In this document: one piece after another, positions 21,473-30,190 of the stretch
How positions within the stretch are numbered: position 1 is the first letter of the stretch
How the letters are laid out: each line of letters begins with the position of its first letter
Origin: a virus
Length of the DNA: 33,754 nucleotides
Virus record (IMG/VR): IMGVR_UViG_3300027749_000023
Span: 1-33,754 of that record
Reading direction: 5' to 3' (one strand)
Program-made: the position numbers and the translations under genes
The notes under the pieces: model-generated
Database searches by the model: none
Told to the model about the DNA's origin: nothing
What the model saw: the letters and a program-made list of their open reading frames with translations, nothing else

Positions 21473-22531
21473 TTAAAACAATGTTACTGGCATACCATCA
21501 GAAAACCCTGTGGTATCTCCATAAGAAAACGCATTTGTATTTTGAACATACGGAGGATTAAAGAAATTTCTTAATCCACTTTGGAACTGTTGATTTTGTC
21601 CTAAACTACTTAATCCTGATTGCAACAAAGATGATGGTGAGTTTCTAGCCGCTAACAAATTGCTTTGAGCCGCCGCTAATCCACCAGTCAACAATGATTG
21701 ACCTGCATTAGCTCCATAAGCCGATGCTTGACCACCTAAACCAGCACCCAATGTCAATGGTTGTTGACCTAACTGTTCAATGCCTTGAGAAGCACCTAAA
21801 TATCCTTGGAATGGAGCAAGAGCGCCAGTCTGACCAGTCTGATACTGACTCAATAAATTAGAGCCACTACCAAGCAAACCAATGCCGTAATTGACGTTCT
21901 GCTGACCAGCTTGTTGTGCATTAGCCGCCAACTGAGCATCCTGTTGAGCCTGTGCGTTGTAATAGGCTTCCATCTCAGGTGTAGTAGCACCCAAACCTGC
22001 CGCACCACTTGGGCGTGTACCTGTAGCGCCTACAGACAATCCACCACGACCTTGCTGGAATAACTGGTTCTGCAAGTTAGCCATGCTTCTTTCACGGCTA
22101 GGAGCAAGCAAATCCTGTTGTTGTTGCATATATTTAGCCGCAACTTCTTGAGGACTCTGAGCAAGGTACTGCTGACCCAAGCCAAACAAGCCTGTAGCCG
22201 CTTGAGACAATGGTTGATACTGTTGTTGCGCTCCCTCTGCTTGAGTTAAAGCATTGCCAGTTAAACCCATCAAACGATCTTGATAGGCTCTCATCTCAGG
22301 AGTTAAGTTGTATCCTGCACCCGTCAAATAACCTTCAGGAGACATTTGGAAGTTAGAAGAACCAAATCTTGTAGTTATACCTACAGGTCTAAACTTCTGC
22401 GCTTCAGCCGCCAATCTAGCCGCCGCCATTTGGTCACCAGCTTGATTAGAGTAGCCTTGTTCTGCTCCTCCACCAAATAAACCACCAATAATTGATGGCG
22501 CTACTGCGCTAATTATTGAACTAAACGGCAT
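21473..22531 (-). CDS. Internal virion protein, Gly/Gln/Ala-rich
   Basis: This 352-aa protein starts with a hydrophobic, glycine-rich segment (FSSIISAVAPSIIGGLFGGG) that could insert in membranes, as seen in the smallest ejection proteins of T7-like phages. The rest is rich in Gln, Ala, Gly and Leu (QQYQPLSQAATGLFGLGQQY, SGSNLLSQYQTGQTGALAP). It overlaps the cupin-like gene by 11 nt. Function is inferred from position and composition. Confidence 0.6.
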   Translation of the reverse strand: MPFSSIISAVAPSIIGGLFGGGAEQGYSNQAGDQMAAARLAAEAQKFRPVGITTRFGSSNFQMSPEGYLTGAGYNLTPEMRAYQDRLMGLTGNALTQAEGAQQQYQPLSQAATGLFGLGQQYLAQSPQEVAAKYMQQQQDLLAPSRERSMANLQNQLFQQGRGGLSVGATGTRPSGAAGLGATTPEMEAYYNAQAQQDAQLAANAQQAGQQNVNYGIGLLGSGSNLLSQYQTGQTGALAPFQGYLGASQGIEQLGQQPLTLGAGLGGQASAYGANAGQSLLTGGLAAAQSNLLAARNSPSSLLQSGLSSLGQNQQFQSGLRNFFNPPYVQNTNAFSYGDTTGFSDGMPVTLF

Positions 22532-22829
22532 ATTCTTCCCCTTTAATCAAAATCTCATCCACTTTAGATGGGTCTTTCTCATCTGTGGCATGAATACAAA
22601 ACCAAACACAATCAGTAATCGCCTTAACGCCATGAATCAAACCAGCCTTAATCTCAAGGCAAGCAGGAGCATTAACAATGTCAATCTCGTCACCACGCAA
22701 TACAGCAACCTTACCTTCAGCCAAGATAGACAAATGACTGAAGTTATGAGTGTGTTTAAGAATGGCAGTACCCGCAGGAAATCTAGCTTCCTTTGCATAC
22801 AGTCCATCAGAAAAGTAATGTGTAATCAT
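22521..22829 (-). CDS. Cupin-fold small protein
   Basis: This 102-aa protein contains HTHNFSHLSILAEGKVAV and later AGLIHGVKA, the two conserved cupin motifs with metal-binding histidines. It lies between the second fibre gene and the internal virion genes. A catalytic or a purely structural role, for instance a small tail-associated barrel, are both possible. It starts 2 nt after the fibre gene's stop. Confidence 0.75.
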   Translation of the reverse strand: MITHYFSDGLYAKEARFPAGTAILKHTHNFSHLSILAEGKVAVLRGDEIDIVNAPACLEIKAGLIHGVKAITDCVWFCIHATDEKDPSKVDEILIKGEEYAV

Positions 22830-22831
22830 GT

Positions 22832-24400
22832 TTACTCGTATAAGATGTTGATTGAACCAGCGTCAAAGTTAGCTGTGCCACCCACAGTAGTAATTCGAAC
22901 TCTATCTAAAGTACCGCTTAGAGTTTTACTGCCACCACCGCCATATCCAAATGCGCCAGCGGCAACTGTTCCACCCATACTAGATGCAACCCAATTATTA
23001 GAACCAACTAAGCACAAAGTCATTAATCCATTCCAAACATCTGTATTACCTTGACCATACGCAAAAGCAAATCCAGACGTTGCTGATGTTGATCCTGCCG
23101 AATTTGTTGACCCAAAATATCCAACAACAGAAACATAAGAAGCATTGTCAATACTTCCAGCACCTAATTGAACAAGTAAAGTTTGAGTTGCAGAGTTTTG
23201 AGATATACCATTAAACATCACAGTAATCCGCTTCACCCAAGAAGGGATACCTGTAAAGTCAAAATACTGTGGCGTTGTTGGCGGTGAAGTTTGAACAGTA
23301 CCTGAGGTAATTGCTGTATTTAATTGCGGAACAATACCCCCTCCCATTCCTGCAATATTAGATGGTGATGTGGCATAAGCACCAGCAGTTGCTTCTGTTA
23401 ACTCAACATACCCAACAATTCTAAATGGTACAGAAGTTCTAGCAGTAGTTGAATAAATTACAGTTCCACTATCTGCCGCACCAACTCCACCTTCAGCAGT
23501 TGTACTTATCAAAATACGTTCATCTAAAAATCCATAGGAATTTGAATTAACAACAGCTAATTCAATTGTTCCTGCATTGTCTATAGCCAATACAGCCAAT
23601 TTAGCTAGTATCCCGCTTGTTGTACCAAGTGTAGAACCATTGGAAATAGTCAATGAAATGGCGGTAGTTACATTTCTTGTTGTTATTACACCTGAAGATG
23701 CCGTAGATGATCTAAAATCTAATGAACAAGGGCTTAAGCCTAATGTCAAAGCGTTTGAACCAACAGTAGCGGTTATTGTTGGAATCTGTTTGTAAGGTAT
23801 TACTGAAGTTCCTTCATAAGAATATGACCAACTTGCGGCAGTTGTTCCAGTAATAAGAATACAAGTAAATTGTATAGTTGTATTGGCAGGAATAGTTGTA
23901 ATCGTATTTGCGCCACTTGACTGAACAGTTAAAACTCCAGTTGAATTGTTAACAATTAAATAACTAAGTCCAAGTGCAAGTGTGCTTGTAACAGGCAAAA
24001 CAATAGTTTGAGTTGTTGTACCAGTAAAAAATTGTTGATTGGTACTACTAACTGTAAGTGTTGTAGTTCCAGCCGCAGTTACTGTAGTTGTATAACCTAA
24101 TTTTATGTTGTCAATTACAGGTAAAACAACATTGCTCAAAGTAGTTACGCCTGTGGCAGATAGTGTTGTGAATGCCCCTGTACTTGGAGTAGTTGCTCCA
24201 ATAGTAGAACTATTAATAGTTGAAGTCGTTATTGTTGCACTTGTAATCGCACCTGAACTTGAATCTAGTTTTGTTGCAATAGCAGTTTGAATATTGTCAA
24301 ACTCAGTGTTAAGTTCAGTACCTTTAACAATTTTTAAAGCATTGCCTGATGAAAGAGAATCTTTTGTGGCAAAGTTGGTTGATTTAGTGTAATCGGTCAT
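22832..24400 (-). CDS. Second tail fibre protein, receptor-binding type
   Basis: This 522-aa protein has an N-terminal segment (MTDYTKSTNFATKDSLSSGN, then TELNTEFDNIQTAIATK) common to podovirus fibres. A Ser/Thr-rich beta shaft (SATITTSTINSSTIGATTPS) follows. The C-terminal 135 or so residues match those of the 1,021-aa fibre, from GIPSWVKRITVMFNG to SGTLDRVRITT and FDAGSINILYE. The shared end probably forms the trimeric tip. It follows the nozzle-type gene by 9 nt. Confidence 0.8.
   Translation of the reverse strand: MTDYTKSTNFATKDSLSSGNALKIVKGTELNTEFDNIQTAIATKLDSSSGAITSATITTSTINSSTIGATTPSTGAFTTLSATGVTTLSNVVLPVIDNIKLGYTTTVTAAGTTTLTVSSTNQQFFTGTTTQTIVLPVTSTLALGLSYLIVNNSTGVLTVQSSGANTITTIPANTTIQFTCILITGTTAASWSYSYEGTSVIPYKQIPTITATVGSNALTLGLSPCSLDFRSSTASSGVITTRNVTTAISLTISNGSTLGTTSGILAKLAVLAIDNAGTIELAVVNSNSYGFLDERILISTTAEGGVGAADSGTVIYSTTARTSVPFRIVGYVELTEATAGAYATSPSNIAGMGGGIVPQLNTAITSGTVQTSPPTTPQYFDFTGIPSWVKRITVMFNGISQNSATQTLLVQLGAGSIDNASYVSVVGYFGSTNSAGSTSATSGFAFAYGQGNTDVWNGLMTLCLVGSNNWVASSMGGTVAAGAFGYGGGGSKTLSGTLDRVRITTVGGTANFDAGSINILYE
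22835..23265 (-). repeat. Fibre-tip module, copy in second fibre gene
   Basis: This stretch encodes the C-terminal domain shared with the large fibre (other copy at 31715-32130). Both ends are alike at the DNA level, including a 21-nt identical stretch near the stop codons and strong similarity around IPSWVKR. The middle is diverged. Confidence 0.75.
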
Positions 24401-24409
24401 GTTATTCCT

Positions 24410-25969
24410 TTAAGTCACTTTGCCATTTTTGGCTTGAATTTCAATCTTTTGAATAGACAGTGCAGAGCCATTTATATTTGTCTCATATCCAGTTTGAACA
24501 ATTTTTCCTGAACCAGTTGCATTAACTCTTAAAGTCTGTAATGCAATGCCAGTAGAATACTCTGCAATTACAGTTGCATTTTCACCATATTCAGCAATGC
24601 CATAATAAGAAACGCCTTGTGTTGGAATTATTGAATTTTCAGAAAGATAGTTTGTTTTAAAATCAAATCCCCATTTAAAAGTCAATGTTTGGTTAGTTCC
24701 GCCAATAACAACAACAGATAAACGCTTTAAGATCGAAGTTATATTTTGATCTCCAAGATCAGCATGATTTGTGTAATACAACATACGATATGAACTAGAG
24801 TCATCTTGATATGTACTATACAAACCTATATAGCCATTCTTTCCAAGATACAAAGTACCATCACGGCGAGATAAAAATGCAGTTGGAGCTATAGAGTCCC
24901 AAGTTGTTACTCTAGCAGAACCATCAGGTAAATATGCTTTTGTATCAAAACACCAAACAGCACTAATGCTAGGAGTTGACAACAAATAGAAAGCTTCTTT
25001 TTCAGAGTAAATAGACTTTACATTTATAAGTGTTTCACCAGCAATTACAGTCATCAAATCATTACGAACATTTTTAGACAAATCTCTCTCAGGAGCAGAT
25101 TTCTCTTGAATTGTCCGCATCAAAGAACGAACACCAGAATTAGATAAGAAAAGCACATCAGTGCTAGTAGTCTGAATACTGTCTCTTGCAATGCAACCAA
25201 TACCTTCAACAGTGTCACTTAATGCCATAGTTGATGGAGTAGTAGCACCTGAATAGATCAAAATCTGACGTTTGCCAAAGATAAACAAAAATCCATTGTG
25301 AGCCGCCAAACCAGTAATCTGGTCAGCACCATTAGGCCAAACATTGTTGACATTCAAAGAACCAGCAGTACCTGTTGACCATACATGACCAGAAATTAAG
25401 TCACTAAAATAAACAGTTGAATTGTTTGTTGTTGTATTAGCCGCCCATAAACGACCAAAGGCTGAGATACAAATATCAGCATCAGGAACAGTTGCCACAT
25501 AACCCGTTTTCTCTGTAACCCTACGATATGTTGTAGTGCTAACAGCAGGGTCATATATCAATGCGTTATAACCAGACTGAAAGAAATAGGTAATGCCATT
25601 CAATGAAGCACATTGCCAATTACTTGCAGTAATAGTAGGTGCAGTACCACCACCCCCATAAGTCAATTCAGTAACAACATTGCTTGCACCCAATTTAAAT
25701 ATCTTGTTGTTTCCAGCAAACAATACAGTCAAAGTTCCATCAGTTTGTACTAACTCATGGATAACTTTAACGTCATTAGTACCTAGATTACCACTAGAAG
25801 AATTAACCTTTGACCAACCCTTGCGTGAACCAATGCGACCATATTGGTCAATAATGCAGTTAGTAGCAACCAAAGCAAATCCAGCCGCTAAATCAAGCGG
25901 AGAATCTTGAGTATTTATCCCATAAAAACCTGGGGCTGAAATACTGCTGACTGTTAGTTGCTCTGCCAT
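24410..25969 (-). CDS. Tail nozzle/stabilisation protein (P22 gp10-like)
   Basis: This 519-aa beta-rich protein begins with an N-terminal GFYGINTQDSPLDLAAGFA followed by IIDQYGRIGSRKGW, the opening typical of the phage stabilisation/nozzle family. Propeller-like repeats follow (TLTVLFAGNNKIFKLG, GRLWAANTTTNNSTVYFSD, FLFIFGKRQILIYSG). It would close the tail tube below the adaptor. The ATG overlaps the adaptor stop (TAATG). Confidence 0.8.
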   Translation of the reverse strand: MAEQLTVSSISAPGFYGINTQDSPLDLAAGFALVATNCIIDQYGRIGSRKGWSKVNSSSGNLGTNDVKVIHELVQTDGTLTVLFAGNNKIFKLGASNVVTELTYGGGGTAPTITASNWQCASLNGITYFFQSGYNALIYDPAVSTTTYRRVTEKTGYVATVPDADICISAFGRLWAANTTTNNSTVYFSDLISGHVWSTGTAGSLNVNNVWPNGADQITGLAAHNGFLFIFGKRQILIYSGATTPSTMALSDTVEGIGCIARDSIQTTSTDVLFLSNSGVRSLMRTIQEKSAPERDLSKNVRNDLMTVIAGETLINVKSIYSEKEAFYLLSTPSISAVWCFDTKAYLPDGSARVTTWDSIAPTAFLSRRDGTLYLGKNGYIGLYSTYQDDSSSYRMLYYTNHADLGDQNITSILKRLSVVVIGGTNQTLTFKWGFDFKTNYLSENSIIPTQGVSYYGIAEYGENATVIAEYSTGIALQTLRVNATGSGKIVQTGYETNINGSALSIQKIEIQAKNGKVT

Positions 25970-26631
25970 TAGACCGCCACAAAAGCATCGTTTTCAGGAG
26001 AACGAGCAAGTTCCAAAGCAATCATGTCTGACATTGCAGACTTGAACAAGGCATACGCCTCAGAACTGCTTAAACCGCCATCCTCGCCACGTTCAACCAA
26101 TGCCCTAGCATAAGCACCCATAACAATAGGCTCTTTTGCCAACAAGGTTGTATCTGAATCATTAACAAAATCAGTTTCAGGAACAATCAAACTGAATCTA
26201 AGGTTATAAACACCATCAGGAACAGGCCAAAACTTGACCTTCAAATCACCATTTGTATCTACGCCTTGTACTGTGTAGTACATAGGAAGATTTTGAATAG
26301 GTGTGGGAACTGTGTAGTAGAGAATGTCGTGTTGGTCATGTGCTAATGGAGTTAACTGATAGTAACGTGTAGTGTTAATAACATCCATGGTTTTAAATCT
26401 AGTACCAGCACCTGTAAGAGAATATTCACCTACTTGACCAGTAACAGTAGTAATAGTCACAGCTTTGTTAAAGGCATCCCAATCATAAGCATCAGCTACT
26501 TGACGCTTTGTGTCATTGATGTACTTGCCAATAAGGGCTGAATAAGTTGTTCCACTAACAGTAGTAACTACTGGTTCACGCAAGCGAACCAATACATCAT
26601 TAACTAAACTGAGATAGGTAGATAGAGCCAT
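25969..26631 (-). CDS. Head-tail adaptor / tail tubular protein
   Basis: This 220-aa protein starts MALSTYLSLVNDVLVRLREP. It contains KYINDTKRQVADAYDWDAFN, GVYNLRFSLIVPETDFVND and AYARALVERGEDGG, a pattern of the SU10/T7 gp11-like adaptors that connect portal and nozzle. Its order directly before the nozzle gene agrees. It is coupled to both neighbours by TAATG overlaps. Confidence 0.8.
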   Translation of the reverse strand: MALSTYLSLVNDVLVRLREPVVTTVSGTTYSALIGKYINDTKRQVADAYDWDAFNKAVTITTVTGQVGEYSLTGAGTRFKTMDVINTTRYYQLTPLAHDQHDILYYTVPTPIQNLPMYYTVQGVDTNGDLKVKFWPVPDGVYNLRFSLIVPETDFVNDSDTTLLAKEPIVMGAYARALVERGEDGGLSSSEAYALFKSAMSDMIALELARSPENDAFVAV

Positions 26632-26930
26632 TACTTCTTCCCTTTATTTCTTGACGAAATCGCTTTAGCTTTTGCCTTTGCGTCTGCCTTAGATGAAGCA
26701 CCCCATGCTTGCAGAGAAAGTAGCAACCTTGTTGGTTTGCCATCCTTCATCTCTGCACCTTCCATGTTGCCCATCCTAGCGAGAAAAGAAGCTCGTCTTG
26801 GATTGTCACCCGACTTTACGGGTGGCTTGAGGTTTCCCCCAGTTTCTGCATTATAAGATGATCTACCCTTGGCATTCAAGCCGCCTTTTGGATTTTGACC
26901 AGCTTTTGTTTGCCAAGTAGGAGATTTCAT
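26631..26930 (-). CDS. Small basic protein, DUF6321-like
   Basis: This 99-aa protein has KSPTWQTKAGQNPKGGLNAK and KPTRLLLSLQAWGASSKADA. This Gly/Lys-rich pattern recurs in unnamed phage head-region proteins (DUF6321-like, from memory). It is strongly basic and may bind DNA in the head. I chose the ATG at 26930, coupled to the upstream stop (TGATG), over a TTG one codon earlier. Confidence 0.7.
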   Translation of the reverse strand: MKSPTWQTKAGQNPKGGLNAKGRSSYNAETGGNLKPPVKSGDNPRRASFLARMGNMEGAEMKDGKPTRLLLSLQAWGASSKADAKAKAKAISSRNKGKK

Positions 26931-27106
26931 CAATACCCCATTTTTGTCTTTTTCTTGGGTTTGCTCATGCCAGCTTCAGACAAAGCAATAGCCACTGCTT
27001 GTTTCTGTGATTTGACAACCTTACCAGTCTTAGAACCAGTGTGTAGAGTTCCCTCTTTCCACTCTTTCATTACCTTGCCAACTTTTGCCATTTTCTTTGT
27101 AGCCAT
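26930..27106 (-). CDS. Small basic protein, DUF6496-like
   Basis: This 58-aa protein encodes MATKKMAKVGKVMKEWKEGT, then SKTGKVVKSQKQAVAIALSE. This lysine-rich helical pattern matches the DUF6496 group of tiny phage/bacterial proteins (recognised from memory). The ATG at 27106 shares a base with the upstream stop (TGATG) and has AAGGGG 6 nt upstream. It is very basic, so a DNA-binding or head-associated role is likely. Confidence 0.7.
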   Translation of the reverse strand: MATKKMAKVGKVMKEWKEGTLHTGSKTGKVVKSQKQAVAIALSEAGMSKPKKKTKMGY

Positions 27107-27258
27107 CATTTACCCCTTGAAGATTTTTTCATCATGTTAGTTGCTGTGCGCTGACCCCGCATAGGCATAGCTTTTGGCTTGCCAACTGCCACCATGATTG
27201 CAATGGGAATGCCCTTTTTAGGGGCTTGAGGCATAGGTTTCTTTGGTTTGGTTGCCAT
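27106..27258 (-). CDS. 50-residue basic protein, unknown
   Basis: This short frame encodes MATKPKKPMPQAPKKGIPIA, then a hydrophobic patch and a basic end (NMMKKSSRGK). AAGGAG lies 5 nt before the ATG, and the stop overlaps the next gene (TGATG). It is one of three consecutive tiny basic proteins. Function unknown. Confidence 0.6.
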   Translation of the reverse strand: MATKPKKPMPQAPKKGIPIAIMVAVGKPKAMPMRGQRTATNMMKKSSRGK

Positions 27259-27267
27259 TACGACTCC

Positions 27268-27552
27268 TTAGTAAAGAATTTTTGCTGTGATAGTGCCTGT
27301 TACATAAACAGTGCAATTAGCCCGTAAATACTTGGGAGCGTTCGCTACTGTGACAATGCCATCAGCAGTTAATGAAGTCCCCAAAGTTGACCAGTTAGTA
27401 CCATCTAAACTACCTTGGAAAATAACAGTAGCTGATGTAATTCCACTAACCTGTAAGAATGCTGGATTGCCAGCATCACATTGAACTGCCTTAGATGCGC
27501 CTGTTGCAGTAACAGCGCTTAAAAGGGTGATTGCACTAGAATTAGAACTCAT
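27268..27552 (-). CDS. Small beta-rich virion-like protein
   Basis: This 94-aa protein is Ser/Thr/Ala-rich with the pattern FQGSLDGTNWSTLGTSLTAD, typical of small beta-sandwich decoration or fibre-accessory proteins. It is predicted nearly all beta. It lies in the head gene cluster between unknown genes. A capsid-decoration role is an inference. Confidence 0.6.
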   Translation of the reverse strand: MSSNSSAITLLSAVTATGASKAVQCDAGNPAFLQVSGITSATVIFQGSLDGTNWSTLGTSLTADGIVTVANAPKYLRANCTVYVTGTITAKILY

Positions 27553-27561
27553 GGTTTACCC

Positions 27562-27927
27562 TTACTTTAAGGTTAATTGATACAAAGTGTTTTGATACAG
27601 ACCGACAATTTCATCAATGACATTGTGTAAGGCTGTTTCGGTACGAGGTACGATTTGTTGGCGATTAGCCTCAATCCAGTCCATTTGCTGACGCAAAACC
27701 TGAGAAATCGTTCCTTTGTACTTGTTATTCACATAAGGAATGTCCAAGCGAATATCAAACTTCCCTTGATACTGTTGAGCAAAGTCATCAGCCAAAGGAA
27801 CAATGCCTTCATAGAACTCATTTAGAGTCTTATGTTCAGCAAAAGATGCGGTTTTAAGATGAATTCTATGGGCAATTTCTCTTGCCAAAAATAGCATTCC
27901 AACGAGTTCAGCGGCAGTGCTTTCCAT
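27562..27927 (-). CDS. Helical late protein, unknown function
   Basis: This 121-aa protein is mostly helical (FLAREIAHRIHLKTASFAEH, VLRQQMDWIEANRQQIVPRT). No family is recognised. It starts 2 nt after the cysteine-rich gene's stop. The regular amphipathic helices could make it a head-completion or assembly factor, but nothing specific shows this. Confidence 0.6.
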   Translation of the reverse strand: MESTAAELVGMLFLAREIAHRIHLKTASFAEHKTLNEFYEGIVPLADDFAQQYQGKFDIRLDIPYVNNKYKGTISQVLRQQMDWIEANRQQIVPRTETALHNVIDEIVGLYQNTLYQLTLK

Positions 27928-27929
27928 GA

Positions 27930-28340
27930 TTAATCCTTAATAATTGGGCCACCTGATTTCCACGCATCGCAAGTACGAGCAGCAGCACAGGTAAAATGAA
28001 ATAACTCACAGAAACCAAGATCAGCGGCATCAATAAACTCTTGGTCATATTCAAGCTCATTATTTGAGCTTTTACCTGCCTCTAAACCACTTTTGATGCA
28101 CTCCATCATCTTGGGAGTTTGTATAAATGCGGCACAGTTGCCACATCTCATATCTTTAACTACATTACTAGGTGCGTTATACATCTTGGCTTTTTTCATC
28201 CAAAACGCATCATTTGCATCATTTGGATTAGGTGGGCCATATCCAAACTTGGCAAAAGCATTATTTCTGTTCTTTAAATTAACAGTAATATCTTGGGTCG
28301 GTAAAGGACAAACTTCGCCTGACAACAGTCCTTCTTTCAT
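27930..28340 (-). CDS. Cysteine-rich late protein, unknown function
   Basis: This 136-aa protein has eight cysteines, clustered as RCGNCAAF, MMECIKSG, LGFCELFHFTCAAARTCDAW. The spacing suggests metal or iron-sulphur binding rather than disulphides, since the protein lacks a signal peptide. I recall similar unnamed proteins in environmental phages but no tested function. The start overlaps the upstream gene's stop (ATGA). Confidence 0.65.
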   Translation of the reverse strand: MKEGLLSGEVCPLPTQDITVNLKNRNNAFAKFGYGPPNPNDANDAFWMKKAKMYNAPSNVVKDMRCGNCAAFIQTPKMMECIKSGLEAGKSSNNELEYDQEFIDAADLGFCELFHFTCAAARTCDAWKSGGPIIKD

Positions 28341-28540
28341 TTGAATACTCGATCAATAATGAAAGTAACTACGCCACCACCAAAAGAAGCAAGTGACATT
28401 CCTACCCAAAGACCGCCTTTAGACTTGTTTGCTAGTTCTAAAAGTGATTTTACATCTGCACTTAATTGAGATACCTGACCTTGTAAAGACTCTACTTGAG
28501 CCTCTAACTTGCCAAAATCTCTAGCATCTACATCAGCCAT
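28337..28540 (-). CDS. Coiled-coil membrane-anchored small protein
   Basis: This 67-aa protein has an N-terminal heptad coiled coil (KLEAQVESLQGQVSQLSADV) and a C-terminal transmembrane helix (LWVGMSLASFGGGVVTFIID) ending in basic residues. Its size and design resemble some single-pass holins or membrane accessory proteins, though it lies among head genes far from the lysis cassette. It overlaps its neighbours by 8 and 4 nt. Confidence 0.65.
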   Translation of the reverse strand: MADVDARDFGKLEAQVESLQGQVSQLSADVKSLLELANKSKGGLWVGMSLASFGGGVVTFIIDRVFK

Positions 28541-28754
28541 TTGCTACCTTTCTTGGTCTTCCCATACGCTTAATTTGTGGGATGACAGGCGCAAATGCGG
28601 TATCTGTCCGTACTAGATTATCATCATACTTGGATTCTACAGGTTCTACAATATCTATTCTTTCGTAACCAGAATGACCTTTCATTGAGTCAATATCGAC
28701 TTGATGAACAAAAGTCACAGTGTTACCGCTTATCACACATTTAAATACTGCCAT
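28533..28754 (-). CDS. Small late protein, unknown function
   Basis: This 73-aa protein begins with a short beta hairpin (MAVFKCVISGNTVTFVHQVD) and ends with a basic IKRMGRPRKVANG tail, an AT-hook-like phrase. No family is recognised. It is the first gene after an intrinsic terminator, so an internal promoter or read-through must serve it. Confidence 0.6.
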   Translation of the reverse strand: MAVFKCVISGNTVTFVHQVDIDSMKGHSGYERIDIVEPVESKYDDNLVRTDTAFAPVIPQIKRMGRPRKVANG

Positions 28755-28770
28755 AGAACCCTCAAAAGTT

Positions 28771-28796
28771 AAAAGGGAGAGGTTTTACCCCCTCCC
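28771..28796 (-). terminator. Intrinsic terminator after decoration-like gene
   Basis: On the minus strand GGGAGGGG (28796-28789) pairs with CCTCTCCC (28782-28775), with one G-T wobble and a 6-nt loop. TTTT and a further T-rich stretch follow. It lies downstream of the decoration-like gene and should reduce transcription into the genes beyond. Confidence 0.75.
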
Positions 28797-28805
28797 CTAG
28801 TCTGT

Positions 28806-29135
28806 TTAAACAGGTCGAGCAATAATCAATTTGATGGTAGTTGATGCCAGATCGACAGAACTACCAGTCAAGTTGTCAGTTGCCACAGTCACAGTATTTG
28901 CGGCGGAAACATAAGCACGACGAACAATGCCAGCTTCTGAAACACCCACAGACATAGCGATAACCATGTCACCCAATGCTACTCCTGCGACAGTGATTGT
29001 GTCAGTTGCCGCACCTGCCGCACCTGTAGCTACAGATGCTGAGTCCAGAGTTGCAGTTACTGACCATGTGTCGTTAAACAAGCCACGAAAGGAAGCTTGA
29101 TCTCGTTTTGATACTACAGCGGTTGCTGATGCCAT
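28806..29135 (-). CDS. Capsid decoration-like protein
   Basis: This 109-aa protein is Ala/Thr/Val/Ser-rich and beta-structured (VTATLDSASVATGAAGAATD, TVTVATDNLTGSSVDL). It follows the major capsid gene between two intrinsic terminators. The place and composition fit a head decoration or minor head protein. AGGAG lies 8 nt before the start. Confidence 0.6.
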   Translation of the reverse strand: MASATAVVSKRDQASFRGLFNDTWSVTATLDSASVATGAAGAATDTITVAGVALGDMVIAMSVGVSEAGIVRRAYVSAANTVTVATDNLTGSSVDLASTTIKLIIARPV

Positions 29136-29157
29136 TTTGAATTCTCCTAATTAAGTT

Positions 29158-29188
29158 AAAAAAGTCCCCCCACCACTAGGGCAGGGGG
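29158..29188 (-). terminator. Intrinsic terminator after major capsid gene
   Basis: On the minus strand the CCCCC run (29188-29184) pairs with the G run (29171-29166), extended by inner pairs and wobbles around CTAGT. Six T follow (29163-29158). The stem begins 12 nt after the capsid stop, consistent with high, separately ended capsid expression. Confidence 0.8.
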
Positions 29189-29199
29189 CGCAACTGCTA

Positions 29200-30165
29200 T
29201 TAGGAAGGCACAACCAAAGCAAAAGCGGCGTAGTCACGCAGTTCACCAACACCATAAAGGGTGTCAGCGGTGAACAAAGTGCCAAGATACTCTTGTTTGT
29301 ATTGTGTCTGTGAACGAATTGCCATTTGCTCAACCAGAACCATGCCATCACGATGACCCATCAAACACACACGGGCGATAGCAGTACCAGAAGTAGGATA
29401 AGCGGCTGTGGCAGATGCTGAATCAGCATTGCTAGACACAAACACAGGCATACCATACAAGTTACCGATTTCACCATTGCGGATTGTGTTGCCATTTCCA
29501 GCATCACCCACAAAAGCCTGTTCAGTGTAACGGGCAAGACCCATTAAAGTGTTACGGCTTGAGGGAGGAATGATGAAGAAGCGACCATCCATAGGCACAT
29601 CGCTGTCATCCAAACGCTGAATAGTGCGGCGAATAGCGGCATCAGTCAGAGCAGAAGCGTTACCAGTGTTGGTGTTTGCAGTGTAGTCAAAGGTAGTTGT
29701 ACCATCGCCACCCACATAACCAGTATCGTAACGAGCGCCAGCCGCACCGCCATTAGCAATACGACCCAACTGAATCAAGTCAGTATCGACTTGTTTAGCC
29801 AAAGCGTAACCAGCATCTTCTGTGTAGAAACTACGCAAAGAAGACAATGCTTGTGCTTCGACGATGTCTTCAATCAAACGGCTATATTCATAGTGTTTGT
29901 TGATGGAAATGTCAACGATACCTTCGTTGTTGACAATCAAGGTAACGGCGTTTGTTGCGCCTTTAGCTGATGCAGAACCACGGGTAGGAGAAGGAATGTG
30001 AACTGTGTCACCTTTCTTGCCCTTGAAGTTCATTTTTTTAATGACGTTAGCAGCTACAAGGTTACGTTTGTAAGCTGCAACAATTTCGTCTGACCAAATT
30101 TCAGGGATGAAATTAGCGGCTGACGTAACAGTTACGTTATTTGCTGGTGAAAATGCTGTTGCCAT
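29200..30165 (-). CDS. Major capsid protein
   Basis: This 321-aa protein follows the scaffold-like gene and precedes a terminator, the usual spot for the highly expressed capsid gene. It has an N-terminal arm (PANNVTVTSAANFIPEIWSD), a basic loop region (KKMNFKGKKGDTVHIPSP), an acidic spine-helix-like stretch (YSRLIEDIVEAQALSSLRSF) and ALAKQVDTDLIQL, resembling the T7/cyanopodovirus HK97-fold capsids. GGAG lies 8 nt upstream of the start. No protease gene is evident, so maturation cleavage seems unlikely. Confidence 0.85.
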   Translation of the reverse strand: MATAFSPANNVTVTSAANFIPEIWSDEIVAAYKRNLVAANVIKKMNFKGKKGDTVHIPSPTRGSASAKGATNAVTLIVNNEGIVDISINKHYEYSRLIEDIVEAQALSSLRSFYTEDAGYALAKQVDTDLIQLGRIANGGAAGARYDTGYVGGDGTTTFDYTANTNTGNASALTDAAIRRTIQRLDDSDVPMDGRFFIIPPSSRNTLMGLARYTEQAFVGDAGNGNTIRNGEIGNLYGMPVFVSSNADSASATAAYPTSGTAIARVCLMGHRDGMVLVEQMAIRSQTQYKQEYLGTLFTADTLYGVGELRDYAAFALVVPS

Positions 30166-30190
30166 GTTAAATACTCCAAAAAGTTAAGTG

